Counted from the first letter of the stretch, positions 48,959 through 59,193 are shown. The stretch: DNA of 64,000 nucleotides from Phaeovulum molybdatiresistens (GCF_023544865.1 NZ_JAMJFX010000012.1:30149-94148); one strand, 5' to 3'. Program-made: numbers and translations. Notes: a model not told the origin generated them from the sequence alone.

Positions 48959-48972
48959 TTGACCTTTATCAA
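48959..48972 (+). promoter_or_regulatory. FNR/FnrL-type binding site upstream of hemA
   Basis: TTGACCTTTATCAA: half sites TTGAC and ATCAA with a 4-base spacer, one mismatch to the FNR consensus TTGAT-N4-ATCAA. 60 bases before the hemA start. FnrL control of hemA under low oxygen is established in Rhodobacter sphaeroides; here it is inferred from the site. Confidence 0.75.
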
Positions 48973-49032
48973 GGCCGCGCGCGACATGGACCGCTATGAA
49001 TGACCCAGCGAACTCAGGCGAGGGAAACGGAA

Positions 49033-50262
49033 ATGGACTATAACCACGCACTCGATACCGCGATCGCACGGCTGCATGACGAAGGCCGCTATCGCACGTT
49101 CATCGATATCGAGCGTGAGAAGGGCGCTTTTCCGAAAGCTGTCTGGAACAAGCCCGATGGCAGCCGCAAGGACATCACCGTGTGGTGCGGCAACGACTAT
49201 CTGGGCATGGGTCAGAACCCGGTGGTGCTGGCCGCGATGCATGAGGCGCTGGATGCGGTGGGCGCCGGGTCGGGCGGGACGCGCAACATTTCCGGCACCA
49301 CGGCCTATCACAAGCGCCTTGAGGTCGAGCTTTCCGATCTGCACGGCAAGGAAGCCGCGCTGGTCTTTTCCAGCGCCTATATTGCCAATGACGCCACGCT
49401 GAGCACGCTGCCCAAGCTGTTCCCCGGCCTGATCATCTATTCGGACGAACTGAATCACGCCTCGATGATCGAGGGGATCAAGCGCAATGGCGGCGCCAAG
49501 CGTATTTTCCGCCACAACGATCTGGCGCATCTGCGCGCGCTGCTGGCGGCTGATGATCCGGCCGCGCCCAAGCTGATCGCCTTCGAATCGGTCTATTCGA
49601 TGGATGGCGATTTCGGCCCGATCAAGGAGGTCTGCGACCTGGCCGAGGAATTCGGCGCGCTGACCTATCTGGATGAGGTTCATGCGGTCGGCATGTATGG
49701 CCCGCGCGGCGGCGGCATCGCCGAACAGATCGGCCAGGCACATCGCATCGACATCATCAACGGCACGCTGGGCAAGGCCTTCGGCGTCTTTGGCGGCTAT
49801 ATCGCGGCCAGCGCGCGGATGGTGGATGCGATCCGGTCCTATGCGCCGGGCTTCATCTTCACCACATCCTTGCCGCCGGCGGTGGCGGCAGGGGCCGCGG
49901 CCTCGATCGCCTTCCTGAAGTCGGCCGACGGGCAGAAGCTGCGCGATGCCCAGCAGCTGCACGCGCGTATCCTGAAGATGCGGCTGAAGGCGCTGGGGAT
50001 GCCGATCATCGACCACGGCAGCCATATCGTGCCGGTGGTGATCGGCGATCCGGTCCACACCAAGATGCTGTCGGACTGGCTGCTGGAGGAATTCGGCGTC
50101 TATGTGCAGCCGATCAACTTCCCCACCGTGCCCCGCGGCACGGAACGGCTGCGCTTCACGCCCTCGCCGGTGCATGACCCGAAGGAAATCGACAAGCTTG
50201 TGCGGGCGATGGACAGCCTGTGGTCGCGCTGTGCGCTGAATCGTGCCGAAGCCAGCGCCTGA
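49033..50262 (+). CDS. hemA: 5-aminolevulinate synthase
   Basis: 409 residues. Condenses glycine with succinyl-CoA to 5-aminolevulinate (C4 route), the first step of haem and, where present, bacteriochlorophyll synthesis. PLP-dependent alpha-oxoamine synthase: [35 protein letters not shown] and [14 protein letters not shown] (PLP lysine), then [13 protein letters not shown]. The start [10 protein letters not shown] at 49033 has GAGGGAAACGG upstream; an upstream in-frame ATG (49000) is less likely. Probably induced at low oxygen through the FNR-type site. Confidence 0.97.
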   Translation: MDYNHALDTAIARLHDEGRYRTFIDIEREKGAFPKAVWNKPDGSRKDITVWCGNDYLGMGQNPVVLAAMHEALDAVGAGSGGTRNISGTTAYHKRLEVELSDLHGKEAALVFSSAYIANDATLSTLPKLFPGLIIYSDELNHASMIEGIKRNGGAKRIFRHNDLAHLRALLAADDPAAPKLIAFESVYSMDGDFGPIKEVCDLAEEFGALTYLDEVHAVGMYGPRGGGIAEQIGQAHRIDIINGTLGKAFGVFGGYIAASARMVDAIRSYAPGFIFTTSLPPAVAAGAAASIAFLKSADGQKLRDAQQLHARILKMRLKALGMPIIDHGSHIVPVVIGDPVHTKMLSDWLLEEFGVYVQPINFPTVPRGTERLRFTPSPVHDPKEIDKLVRAMDSLWSRCALNRAEASA

Positions 50263-50373
50263 GCCGTTTCTGCAGATGCGAGCCTCTCTGCCTTGTGATA
50301 ACTAAAGGGTAAGAATTCGCGGGGTAACCTTTCGAATCGTCATCCTAAAGCGTATCGGGGCAGGGGCAGGCAC

Positions 50374-51606
50374 ATGATCGGGCGGAAGGCGAAGCCTTCG
50401 ACGGAACCGTTGGACAAGCCGAAAGGCTTTGACGACTTTGAATTGCGCCTTGGCGATGTGATGCGCGGCGAACGCGCGACATTGGCCAAGTCGCTGCTGG
50501 ATGTGCAGCGTGAATTGCGCATCAAGGCCGCCCATATCGCCGCCATCGAAAGCTGTGACGTCGCCGCGTTCGAGGCGCCGTCCTTCATCTCGGGCTATGT
50601 CCGGTCCTATGCGCGCTATCTGGGCATGGACCCGGACTGGGCCTTTGAACGGTTCTGCAAGGAATCGGGGTTTCAGCCGATGCATGGCATGGCGCCCGGT
50701 GCCTCGGGGCCAAAGCCGCAGCGCCGCCCCGCCGATGTGGCCGAACCGCTGGCCAATCCCAATGCCAGCTTTGTGCCGCGCACCGAAGCCTTCTGGACGC
50801 GGATCGAGCCGCGGGCGCTGGGTTCGGTGCTGGTGCTGGCGCTGCTGACCGGTGGGCTGGGCTATGGCGGCTACAGCGTGCTGCAAGAGGTGCAGCGCGT
50901 GCAGCTGGCCCCCGTCGATCAGGCCCCGGGCGTGGTCGCGGAACTGGACCCGCTGCAATCGGCACAGCCGCTGACGGTCGCGCAGGGTGATGCGCTGCCC
51001 GATCTGCCCACGCCCGAGGCGCTGGACCGGATCTATCGCCCCTCCGCGTTGGATGTGCCGGTGCTGGTGGCGCGCGATGGCCCGATTGCGGCGATCGACC
51101 CGAATGCCACGGGCCTTCTGGCGGCCTCTGCGCCCCAGACGGGCGGGGCAATGGGCCCGGCCCCGCAGGCCGAACTGGCCCAAGCCGACGCAGCGACGCC
51201 CGAAGAGGGCGCTCCGCGCGTGCGGACGCTGGGCGATGCAGCCCCGGCCGTGGAAATCCTGGCGGTGCGCCCGTCCTGGGTGCGGGTTCAGGCCTCTGAC
51301 GGGACGGTGATCGTGGAAAAGGTGCTGGATGCCGGCGAACGCGTGGCGCTTCCCGCGCTGGAAGAACCGCCCGTTCTGCGCGCGGGCGAATCCGGGGCGA
51401 TCTATTTCGCGGTGAACGGCGTGGCCCACGGCCCGGCGGGTGGGCGTGGCCAGGTGACCAAGAACATCACCCTCTCGCCCGCGGCGTTGACCGAAAAATA
51501 TGCCGTGGCCGATCTGTCCAAGGATGGCGATCTGGCGCGCATGGTCGCCCTGGCCGATGCCGGTGCGGCGGTGGGCGCGGCGGCGGACCAGACACCGGGG
51601 CAATAG
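50374..51606 (+). CDS. RodZ-like helix-turn-helix membrane protein
   Basis: 410 residues. An N-terminal cytoplasmic HTH (~25-105: [20 protein letters not shown] .. [16 protein letters not shown]) as in RodZ, then a transmembrane helix at ~150-170 ([20 protein letters not shown]), a Pro/Ala-rich linker and a C-terminal DUF4115-type beta domain (~285-375: [20 protein letters not shown] .. [14 protein letters not shown]). RodZ anchors MreB and shapes the rod. Located between hemA and ispG, an order I associate with this group. Confidence 0.88.
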   Translation: MIGRKAKPSTEPLDKPKGFDDFELRLGDVMRGERATLAKSLLDVQRELRIKAAHIAAIESCDVAAFEAPSFISGYVRSYARYLGMDPDWAFERFCKESGFQPMHGMAPGASGPKPQRRPADVAEPLANPNASFVPRTEAFWTRIEPRALGSVLVLALLTGGLGYGGYSVLQEVQRVQLAPVDQAPGVVAELDPLQSAQPLTVAQGDALPDLPTPEALDRIYRPSALDVPVLVARDGPIAAIDPNATGLLAASAPQTGGAMGPAPQAELAQADAATPEEGAPRVRTLGDAAPAVEILAVRPSWVRVQASDGTVIVEKVLDAGERVALPALEEPPVLRAGESGAIYFAVNGVAHGPAGGRGQVTKNITLSPAALTEKYAVADLSKDGDLARMVALADAGAAVGAAADQTPGQ

Positions 51607-51673
51607 CCCCGGTTGCCCTTGCCCGGCCAAGCGCCTATCTGTTCTGCGTTCCCCAAGCCGGAGGCAGTTTCCG

Positions 51674-52795
51674 ATGTCGCTCAATCCCGTCCGCCCGTGG
51701 CGCAACATCTATCGCCGCAAGTCGCGCCAGATCATGGTCGGCCGCGTGCCGGTGGGCGGCGATGCGCCGATCTCGGTGCAGACGATGACCAATACCGACA
51801 GCTCGGACGTGCGCGCGACCCTTGATCAGGTGATCCGCGCCGCCGATGTGGGCGCCGATATCGTGCGCATTTCGACCCCGGATGAATCCAGCACCCGGGC
51901 CTTGCGCGAAATCGTGCGCGAAAGCCCGGTGCCGATCGTGGCCGACATCCATTTCCACTATCGCCGCGCGATCGAGGCGGCACAGGCGGGCGCGGCCTGC
52001 CTGCGCATCAACCCCGGCAATATCGGCGATGCGGCCCGCGTGCGCGAGGTGGTGCAGGCCGCCAAGGACCACGGCTGCTCGATCCGCATCGGGGTGAACG
52101 CGGGCTCGCTGGAAAAGCACCTGCTGGAAAAATATGGCGAACCCTGCCCGGAAGCGATGGTGGAATCGGGGCTGGATCACATCAAGCTGCTGCAGGACAA
52201 CGACTTTCACGAATTCAAGATCTCGGTGAAAGCCTCGGACGTGTTCCTGGCCGCCGCCGCCTATCAACAACTGGCCGAGGCAACCGATGCGCCGATCCAT
52301 CTGGGCATCACCGAGGCGGGCGGGCTGATGACCGGCACGGTCAAATCTGCGATCGGGCTGGGCAACCTGCTCTGGATGGGGATCGGCGACACGATCCGGG
52401 TCAGCCTATCGGCCGATCCCGTCGAAGAGGTAAAGGTCGGCTTCGAGATCCTGAAATCGCTGGGCCTGCGCACGCGCGGGGTGCAGATCATCTCTTGCCC
52501 GTCCTGCGCGCGTCAGGGGTTCGATGTGATCAAGACCGTCGAACTTCTGGAAAAACGCCTGGAACACATCAAGACCCCGATGAGCCTGTCGATCATCGGC
52601 TGCGTGGTCAATGGCCCGGGCGAGGCGCTGATGACCGACATCGGCTTTACCGGCGGCGGCGCGGGCGCGGGGATGGTCTATCTGGCGGGCAAGCAAAGCC
52701 ACAAGCTGTCCAACGCGCAGATGGTCGATGAGATTGTGGCCCTGGTCGAACGCCGTGCGGCCGAACTGGACGCGCAGCAGACCCCGGCGGACTGA
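51674..52795 (+). CDS. ispG: 4-hydroxy-3-methylbut-2-en-1-yl diphosphate synthase
   Basis: 373 residues. [4Fe-4S] enzyme of the MEP isoprenoid pathway, converting MEcPP to HMBPP. TIM-barrel part: [42 protein letters not shown]; the C-terminal cluster domain has [21 protein letters not shown] and [16 protein letters not shown]. Start [11 protein letters not shown] at 51674; the longer frame from 51500 lies in the RodZ gene. GGAGGCAG upstream. Confidence 0.96.
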   Translation: MSLNPVRPWRNIYRRKSRQIMVGRVPVGGDAPISVQTMTNTDSSDVRATLDQVIRAADVGADIVRISTPDESSTRALREIVRESPVPIVADIHFHYRRAIEAAQAGAACLRINPGNIGDAARVREVVQAAKDHGCSIRIGVNAGSLEKHLLEKYGEPCPEAMVESGLDHIKLLQDNDFHEFKISVKASDVFLAAAAYQQLAEATDAPIHLGITEAGGLMTGTVKSAIGLGNLLWMGIGDTIRVSLSADPVEEVKVGFEILKSLGLRTRGVQIISCPSCARQGFDVIKTVELLEKRLEHIKTPMSLSIIGCVVNGPGEALMTDIGFTGGGAGAGMVYLAGKQSHKLSNAQMVDEIVALVERRAAELDAQQTPAD

Positions 52796-52803
52796 CGGCG
52801 CAT

Positions 52804-53006
52804 CTGGCTTCTTCTTGGAAAAAATACTCTGGGGGAACGCGCAAGGCCCCCATTGAGGGGGCCTTGCGCGTGGGGGCAGCGCCCCCGCGCGGATGCCGCT
52901 GGTCTGCGCGCGGGGGCATGTGGGCAGGGGGCTCTGCCCCCCGCCCAGCGGGCCCTTGACGGGCCCGCTGGGCGTCCCCCGGGATATTTCGGCAAAGCCG
53001 AAGGGG
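52804..53006. repeat. Extragenic repeat cluster with four hairpins between ispG and the DsbA gene
   Basis: A reverse copy of the core (52804-52835, minus strand CCCCCAGAGTATTTTTTCCA), then hairpin 1 (52838-52851/52857-52870, 14 bp, loop ATTGA), hairpin 2 (52872-52886, GGGGGC-AGC-GCCCCC), hairpin 3 (52927-52941, GGGGGC-TCT-GCCCCC), hairpin 4 (52943-52955/52961-52973, 13 bp, loop TTGAC), and a forward core ending in TTCGGC-AAA-GCCGAA (52976-53006). None has a T tract. It fills the gap between two convergent genes and may stop or stabilise both transcripts. Confidence 0.75.
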
Positions 53007-53009
53007 TGA

Positions 53010-53771
53010 TCAGCCGCGTTGTTCGGCGATCATGCGCTGCATGGCGGCGACTGGCGCATACCCGCGCAACAGATCGCCCCCGATCACGAAGGCGGGTGTG
53101 CCCGAGATCCGCATCCGTTCGGCCAGCTGGTGGTTGGCGCGCAGCACGGCGGTGACCGCTTCCTCGTTCATCCGCTGCAGGATCGGGTCGGGATCCTGAC
53201 CCAGATCCTTGGCAAGCCGGGTCAGGCTTTCCAGCGTGATATCGCCGCGGAAGCTGATCAGCGCGTCATGGGCCTGTTTGTAGACCTCGTCCCCGGCGAG
53301 TTGCTTGACCGCCACGGCAAAGCGGGACGAAAGTTCCGACTGCTGCCCGAGGATCGGGAATTCCTTGACCACGAAGCGGATGCCCGGGTCCTTGGCCAGC
53401 AGGGCTGCGACCTCATCATGGGCCTTGCGGCAATAGCTGCAGCGGTAATCGATGAATTCGACCACGGTCACGTCGCCCTCGGGGTTGCCGCCGACCCAGG
53501 AATGGCTGTCGTTGAAGATGTCTTCGGCATTGGTCTGCACCAGGACCTTGTCGTTTTCCGCCTCGGCCGCGACCTGGCGTTGTTCAAGCACGCCGATGGC
53601 TTCGACCAGCACCTCGGGATTGGCCATCAGATAGTCCTTGACCGCGGCGCCGAAGGCTTCTTTCTCGGCCTCGGTCATGGCGGTCATGGCGGTCAGGTCG
53701 AAGGCGGTGGCGGGGGCGGTGGCAAGAAGCGTGGTGGAAAGGGCAAGCGCGGCAAGTGTCGTGCGGGTCAT
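53010..53771 (-). CDS. DsbA-family periplasmic thiol-disulfide oxidoreductase
   Basis: 253 residues from MTRTTLAAL; the 65 upstream in-frame codons are Arg/Pro-rich and non-coding. Signal peptide ~1-23 (ATA before FDL). Thioredoxin-like domain with active site CSYC (Cys111, Cys114) in FIDYRCSYCRKAHDE, and the cis-proline loop ISGTPAFVIGGDLLRGY. The N-terminal helical extension (~25-85) is of the type seen in DsbA/ScsC/Com1-like proteins. Probably oxidises or isomerises disulfides in exported proteins. Confidence 0.9.
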   Translation of the reverse strand: MTRTTLAALALSTTLLATAPATAFDLTAMTAMTEAEKEAFGAAVKDYLMANPEVLVEAIGVLEQRQVAAEAENDKVLVQTNAEDIFNDSHSWVGGNPEGDVTVVEFIDYRCSYCRKAHDEVAALLAKDPGIRFVVKEFPILGQQSELSSRFAVAVKQLAGDEVYKQAHDALISFRGDITLESLTRLAKDLGQDPDPILQRMNEEAVTAVLRANHQLAERMRISGTPAFVIGGDLLRGYAPVAAMQRMIAEQRG

Positions 53772-53953
53772 CTGGTCGTCCTGTTCTGGGCCCCTTCGGG
53801 GGGCGGGTATCGGGGGCGGTCTGCGCGACGCGGCCCGCGGGGCAAACATCGGCGCTTGGGGCCCCGAGCGCAAGGCGGTCTTGTGGCGCAGTTCCTTGAC
53901 CTTGGCGCGGGGCGGGCCTATCCGCGGGCCAGTCTCAGCATAAGGAGCAAGGG

Positions 53954-55099
53954 ATGCGGTTCTCAAGTCGTGGTCAGGTTGATCCCTTCATTGTGATGGA
54001 TGTGATGGAGGCCGCGCGCGCGGCCGAGGCCGCGGGCCGCCACATCATCCATATGGAGGTCGGCCAGCCCTCGACCCCCGCGCCGGCGGCGGCGCGTGCG
54101 GCGTTGGCGCGCGCGCTGGAGCGGGACGCGCTGGGCTATACCGTGGCGCTGGGCCTGCCTGATCTGCGCCGGGGCATCGCGGATCTTTACCGGCGCTGGT
54201 ATGGCGTCGATCTGAACCCCGACCGGGTGGTGGTGACGTCGGGGTCTTCGGGGGCCTTTCTGCTGGCCTTTTCGGCGCTGTTCGATGCGGGCGACCGCGT
54301 GGCGCTGGGCGAGCCGGGCTATCCGTCCTATCGCCAGATCCTGCGCGCCATGTCGATCACGCCCGTGGGCATCCAGACCCGGGCCGAGGATCGGTTTCAA
54401 CCCCGCCCGCAGGATATTCCGGCCGATGTGCAGGGGCTGATCGTGGCCTCGCCGGGCAATCCCTCGGGCACGATGCTGGGCAAGCCGGAACTGGCGGCGC
54501 TGATGGCGGCGGCACAGGCGCGCGGGCTGACCTTCATTTCCGACGAAATCTACCACGGGCTGCATTACGATGCCCGCGGCGTCAGCGCGCTTGAGATTTC
54601 GGACGAGGCCTATGTGGTCAATTCCTTTTCGAAATATTTCTCGATGACGGGCTGGCGCGTGGGCTGGATGGTGGTCCCCGAGGATCACATCCGCACGGTG
54701 GAACGCCTCGCGCAGAACATGTTCATCTGCCCGCCGCATGCCAGCCAGGTGGCCGCTTTGGCCGCGCTGGACTGCATCGAGGAGCTGGAGGCCAACCGCG
54801 CCGTCTACGCCGAAAACCGCCGCCTGATGCTGGAGGGGCTGCCGAAGGCGGGCTTTACCCGGATCGCGCCGCCCGACGGGGCCTTTTTCATCTATGCCGA
54901 TGTGTCGGATTTGACGACGGACAGCCGGGCGCTGGCCGCCGAGATCCTGGAAAAGGCCGGTGTCGCGGTGACGCCGGGGCTGGATTTCGATCCCCTGCGC
55001 GGGGCGCAGACGCTGCGCTTTTCCTATGCCCGCCAGACCGCCGACATTGCCGAGGGGCTGGCGCGGCTGCAGGCCTTCATGGAGACGCGGCGGGGATAG
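53954..55099 (+). CDS. Class I/II pyridoxal-phosphate aminotransferase
   Basis: 381 residues. Fold-type I aminotransferase: HMEVGQPSTPAPAAARAAL, VVTSGSSGAFLLAFSALFDAGD, IVASPGNPSGTMLGKPEL, ISDEIYHGLHYD and SFSKYFSMTGWRVGWMV (PLP-lysine). A probable AspC/AlaT-like enzyme; the amino acid substrate is not readable. GAGCAAGGG before the ATG at 53954. Divergent from the DsbA gene across 182 bases. Confidence 0.9.
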   Translation: MRFSSRGQVDPFIVMDVMEAARAAEAAGRHIIHMEVGQPSTPAPAAARAALARALERDALGYTVALGLPDLRRGIADLYRRWYGVDLNPDRVVVTSGSSGAFLLAFSALFDAGDRVALGEPGYPSYRQILRAMSITPVGIQTRAEDRFQPRPQDIPADVQGLIVASPGNPSGTMLGKPELAALMAAAQARGLTFISDEIYHGLHYDARGVSALEISDEAYVVNSFSKYFSMTGWRVGWMVVPEDHIRTVERLAQNMFICPPHASQVAALAALDCIEELEANRAVYAENRRLMLEGLPKAGFTRIAPPDGAFFIYADVSDLTTDSRALAAEILEKAGVAVTPGLDFDPLRGAQTLRFSYARQTADIAEGLARLQAFMETRRG

Positions 55100-55157
55100 G
55101 CAGATGGCGTTGCAGGATGGTCCTGCGGCGCTATGATGGGCAAAAACCGGGGCAGGC

Positions 55158-56417
55158 ATGACGGGTCGGTTCATCTTCATCCTTTGCTGGGCGGCGCTGG
55201 TGGCGCTGGCGCCCGCCCTTGGCGGCGCGGGCGCGCGCGCGCAGGATCTGTCGGCGCTGGCCCGGCTGGACCCGGTCCGGTCACTGGTGAGCGCGGCCCG
55301 CGGCGGCGAGATTGTGCTGGATCTGGGGCTTAGCCAGCCGGTTCCCTTCCGTGCCTATCTGCTGGATGACCCACCCCGCCTGGTGGTCGATTTCCGCGAG
55401 GTGGATTTCGCCGGTCTGCGCCCCGAGGCGCTGACCGGGGCCGACCGTCTGGCCGATCTGCGCTGGGGCCGGTTCCGGCCGGGCTGGTCGCGGCTGGTGG
55501 CCGAATTGCCCGGCCCGATGCGCATTGCCGAGGCCGCGCAAGATACCGGCGCCGCGCCGCGGGTGCGGGTGCGGCTGCTGCCGGTCAGCGCCGCCGATTT
55601 CGCGGCCCGTGGCGGCAATGCGCCGCAAGGGGCGGGGGGGGCGGCGACCTCGGCGCTGTGGGATCTGCCGCAGCCCGCCGTGGTCGAGGAACCGCGCCGC
55701 CGCCAGACCGGGGACCGGCCGCTGTTCGTGGTGCTTGATCCTGGCCATGGCGGCATCGATCCGGGCGCCGAACATGGCGCGCTGAGCGAGGCGGTTCTGG
55801 TGCTGACCTTCGCGCGTGAGCTGAAAGAGGCGCTGACGCGGGCGGGCATGCGCGTTCTGATGACGCGCGAAGAGGATGTCTTTGTGCCGCTGGAAACGCG
55901 CATGACGGTGGCGCGCGCGGCGGGGGCCGATCTGTTGCTGTCGATCCATGCCGATGCGCTGGCCGAAGGCGTGGCGACCGGGGCCACGGTCTATCTGCTG
56001 GATGAGGCGGCGTCTGACATGGCGGCGCAGCAGCTGGCCGAACGCCATGATCGGGCCGATCTGCTGGCCGGGGTCGATCTGGCGGGGCATGATGATGCGG
56101 TGGCGGGTGTACTGATGGATCTGGCGCGCGCCGAAACCCATCCGCGCGCGGTGCGCCTGTCGCAGGTGCTGGCCGGAGCGATCAAGGCCGAGGGTCTGAA
56201 GATGCACAAACATCCGGTGCAGGGGGCGAATTTTTCGGTTCTGAAGGCCCCCGACATCCCCTCGATCCTGCTGGAACTGGGGTTCATGTCCTCCGAGGCC
56301 GACCGCGCCCGGCTGATCGACCCGGCCTGGCGCGCGCGCATGGCAAAGGCGATCGTGACGGCGGTGCAAAGCTGGGGCCAGGCCGATGCCGCCGAGGCGC
56401 GCCTGCTGCGTCAGTAG
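55158..56417 (+). CDS. amiC: N-acetylmuramoyl-L-alanine amidase (AMIN + Amidase_3)
   Basis: 419 residues. Signal peptide ~1-28; AMIN domain ~40-145 (DLGLSQPVPFRAYLLDDPPR); catalytic Amidase_3 domain from ~189: FVVLDPGHGGIDPGAEHG (zinc His), LSEAVLVLTFARELKEAL (zinc Glu nearby), LLLSIHADALAEG (zinc His), ILLELGFMSS (catalytic Glu). Splits septal peptidoglycan for daughter-cell separation. Directly upstream of PBP1A; a terminator-free gap of 124 bases holds the candidate PBP1A promoter. Confidence 0.92.
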   Translation: MTGRFIFILCWAALVALAPALGGAGARAQDLSALARLDPVRSLVSAARGGEIVLDLGLSQPVPFRAYLLDDPPRLVVDFREVDFAGLRPEALTGADRLADLRWGRFRPGWSRLVAELPGPMRIAEAAQDTGAAPRVRVRLLPVSAADFAARGGNAPQGAGGAATSALWDLPQPAVVEEPRRRQTGDRPLFVVLDPGHGGIDPGAEHGALSEAVLVLTFARELKEALTRAGMRVLMTREEDVFVPLETRMTVARAAGADLLLSIHADALAEGVATGATVYLLDEAASDMAAQQLAERHDRADLLAGVDLAGHDDAVAGVLMDLARAETHPRAVRLSQVLAGAIKAEGLKMHKHPVQGANFSVLKAPDIPSILLELGFMSSEADRARLIDPAWRARMAKAIVTAVQSWGQADAAEARLLRQ

Positions 56418-56472
56418 TGTGCCCATCGGCTGCATCCTGCCCGGCCCGGCGGCGCCTTGACGCCAAGTTGTT

Positions 56473-56501
56473 TTGACCCGGGCGCCGCGCCCCTATATAG
56501 G
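56473..56501 (+). promoter_or_regulatory. Candidate promoter of the PBP1A gene
   Basis: TTGACC (56473-56478), 17-base spacer, TATAGG (56496-56501). A TTG-initiated reading of the PBP1A gene would begin exactly at this -35 box, which argues that the real start codon lies downstream. Confidence 0.5.
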
Positions 56502-56541
56502 CGTGACCAATCGGGGCCGCGGGGGCCCATGGGGGTGGCTG

Positions 56542-59103
56542 TTGATCCGTTTCGTTCTGTCGTCCATCGGGGGCCTGTTCTCGTGGGTCGTGACCGCGCT
56601 GTTCTTTGGCGCGCTGACGCTGGGGGCCATCTTCTGGATGTATTCGCGCAATCTGCCCAGCCATGAACAGCTGGCGCAATACACCCCCAAGACGATCAGC
56701 CGCATCTACAACGGCGAAGGCCGCCTGATCGACGAATTCGCCGAGGAACGTCGCCTGTTCGTGCCGATCGGCGACATGCCCGACCTGGTCAAGCACGCCT
56801 TCATTTCGGCCGAGGACAAGAATTTCTACGTCCACAAGGGCTATGACGCGCGTGGCATCGTGGCCGCGCTGGTTGATGCGGTGAAATCGGGCGGGCGCGA
56901 CCTGCGCGGCGCCTCGACGATCACGCAGCAGGTGATGAAGAACTTCCTGCTGTCCTCGGACCGCTCGATCGAGCGCAAGATCAAGGAACTGATCCTGGCG
57001 ACCCGGCTGGAAGAAACGCTGAACAAGGACCAGATCCTTGAACTGTATCTGAACGAAATCTTCCTGGGCCAGAATTCCTATGGCGTGGCCGCCGCCGCGC
57101 AGACCTATTTCAACAAGACGCTGGCGCAGCTTGAACCGCATGAGGCCGCGACCCTGGCCGCGATGCCCGCCGCGCCCTCGAACTTCCATCCCGTGCGCAA
57201 CCGCGACAAGCTGGAAGGCCGGCGCAATTATGTGCTGCGCGAGATGGCGCAGAACGGCTACATCACGCCGGACGTCTATGAGGTGGAACGGCAACAGCCG
57301 GTGCGATCCGTCCAGAACGGCGATTTCCCGCCCTTCCGCGATGCGCTGCCGCCGCGCGACTATTTCACCGATGAAATCCGCCGCCAGCTGTCGCGCAGCT
57401 TCGGGCAGGATGAATTCTTCGGTGGCGGCCTGACGATCCGGGCCACCGTCGATCCCGACATGCAGGATCATTCCGGCGCGGTTCTGCGGGCGGCGCTGGA
57501 AAAATACGACCGTGGCCGTGGCGTCTGGCGCGGCACAGGGGCCAGCATCCCGGCCGACCAGCTGGGCGACGAACACGCCTGGCGCGCGGCCCTGGTCGAG
57601 GTGCCCACCGACAAGGCCCCGCGCGACATTCCCGGCTGGCACCCGGCGGTGGTGCTGGCGCTGGGGGACGGCGCGGCGCGCATCGGCATCGAGGGCATCG
57701 AAGAGGATGCCGACGGCCACTGGATCCCGGCCGAGGATGTGACCTGGGCCCGCAAGCGCCAGGCCGACGGCAAGCTGGGCCCGCGCGCCAAGGTGGCCGC
57801 CGATCTGCTGGACGTGGGCGATGTCGTCCTGGTGCGCGCAATGACCAAGGACGAGGACGGCAGCTTCATCCGCTGGACGCTGCGCCAGGTGCCCGAGGTG
57901 CAGGGGTCCTTCATGGCGATGGACGTGAACACCGGCCGCGTGATCGCGATGCAGGGGGGCTTTTCCTACCAGTCCTCGGTCTTCAACCGCACCACGCAGG
58001 CGATGCGCCAGCCGGGGTCCAGCTTCAAGCCCTTCGTCTATGCCGCCGCGCTGGATTCGGGCTTTTCGCCCGCCACCATCGTCGTCGACGCCCCGATCGA
58101 GGTGAACACCCCCCAGGGCCTGTGGCGGCCCAAGAACGCGTCCAACAAGTTCTATGGGCCGACCCCGGTGCGCACCGGGATCGAACAGTCGCGTAACCTG
58201 ATGACGGTCCGGATCGCGCAGGAAATCGGCATGGACACGGTCGCGCGCTATGCCGAACGCTTCGGTGTCTACAGTCCGATGAACCCGTTCCTTGCGAACT
58301 CTCTGGGCGCGCAGGAAACCACGATGTTCCAGATGGTCGCGGCCTATGCGATGTTTGCCAATGGCGGCGAACGGGTGGAACCGACGCTGGTCGACCGGGT
58401 GCAGGACCGCTGGGGCCGCACCGTCTATCGCCATGACCAGCGCGTGTGCGAAAACTGCGCCGCCGACCGGCTTGGCGCGGGCGAGGGGCCGCGGATCAGT
58501 TCCAACCGCGAACGCGTGATGGATGCGATCACCGCCTATCAGCTGACCTCGATGCTGGAAGGCGCGGTGCAGCGCGGATCGGCGCGGGGCTTGAACCTGC
58601 CGGTGCCGGTGGCGGGCAAGACCGGCACCACCAATGATGCCAAGGACGTGTGGTTCGTGGGCTATACCTCAAACATCGTGGCGGGGTGCTACATGGGCTT
58701 TGACCAGCCGCGCAGCCTGGGCTCGGACGCCTATGGCGGCACGCTCTGTGTGCCCGTGTTCGAGGCCTTCATGCGCGAGGCGATCAAGGAATATGGCGGC
58801 ACGAAGTTCAAGGTGCCGCCGGGCGGCTACTGGGTGAAGATCAACCGCTTCACCGGCGAACGCCTGTCCGAGGATGCCAGCGGCGACATGGTGATCGCCG
58901 AATACATGCGCGAAGGCCAGGAAGGCATGTTCGGCATGGGCATCATGGTTGACGGCGGCTTCGGAATGGGGCAGAACCTGCCGCTGTTTTCCCAGGGCGA
59001 GGATGACTTTGGCGGCACCGCCATCACCACCTCGACCGGGCAGCAGAAGGTCATCCCGAAGAAGGCCGATTTTGGCACGCTGAGTTCGGGCGGGCTTTAC
59101 TGA
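56542..59103 (+). CDS. mrcA: Penicillin-binding protein 1A
   Basis: 853 residues from TTG 56542 (open frame reaches back to 56473). This start gives MIRFVLSSIGGLFSWVV, matching family N-termini, and has GGGGGTGG upstream; GTG 56503 is an alternative. One N-terminal transmembrane helix (~10-32). Glycosyltransferase 51: AFISAEDKNFYVHKGYDARG (catalytic Glu), GASTITQQVMKNFLLSSDR, ELYLNEIFLGQNSYGV. Transpeptidase: PGSSFKPFVYAAAL (SxxK Ser), SRNLMT, AGKTGTTNDAKDVWF (KTG). An OB-like insert lies between the domains (~320-450). Bifunctional peptidoglycan synthase. Confidence 0.93.
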   Translation: MIRFVLSSIGGLFSWVVTALFFGALTLGAIFWMYSRNLPSHEQLAQYTPKTISRIYNGEGRLIDEFAEERRLFVPIGDMPDLVKHAFISAEDKNFYVHKGYDARGIVAALVDAVKSGGRDLRGASTITQQVMKNFLLSSDRSIERKIKELILATRLEETLNKDQILELYLNEIFLGQNSYGVAAAAQTYFNKTLAQLEPHEAATLAAMPAAPSNFHPVRNRDKLEGRRNYVLREMAQNGYITPDVYEVERQQPVRSVQNGDFPPFRDALPPRDYFTDEIRRQLSRSFGQDEFFGGGLTIRATVDPDMQDHSGAVLRAALEKYDRGRGVWRGTGASIPADQLGDEHAWRAALVEVPTDKAPRDIPGWHPAVVLALGDGAARIGIEGIEEDADGHWIPAEDVTWARKRQADGKLGPRAKVAADLLDVGDVVLVRAMTKDEDGSFIRWTLRQVPEVQGSFMAMDVNTGRVIAMQGGFSYQSSVFNRTTQAMRQPGSSFKPFVYAAALDSGFSPATIVVDAPIEVNTPQGLWRPKNASNKFYGPTPVRTGIEQSRNLMTVRIAQEIGMDTVARYAERFGVYSPMNPFLANSLGAQETTMFQMVAAYAMFANGGERVEPTLVDRVQDRWGRTVYRHDQRVCENCAADRLGAGEGPRISSNRERVMDAITAYQLTSMLEGAVQRGSARGLNLPVPVAGKTGTTNDAKDVWFVGYTSNIVAGCYMGFDQPRSLGSDAYGGTLCVPVFEAFMREAIKEYGGTKFKVPPGGYWVKINRFTGERLSEDASGDMVIAEYMREGQEGMFGMGIMVDGGFGMGQNLPLFSQGEDDFGGTAITTSTGQQKVIPKKADFGTLSSGGLY

Positions 59104-59134
59104 CACCGGGGCGGGCAGGGGCGCGTGCGTCGGC

Positions 59135-59163
59135 TTGCCCGGCGGGCCGCAAGCCTGTATCAC
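59135..59163 (+). promoter_or_regulatory. Candidate promoter of prfB
   Basis: TTGCCC (59135-59140), 17-base spacer, TATCAC (59158-59163), 30 bases before prfB in the 90-base gap after PBP1A. Confidence 0.5.
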
Positions 59164-59193
59164 CCCCACCGATATCTTTAGAGGAACCAGACC

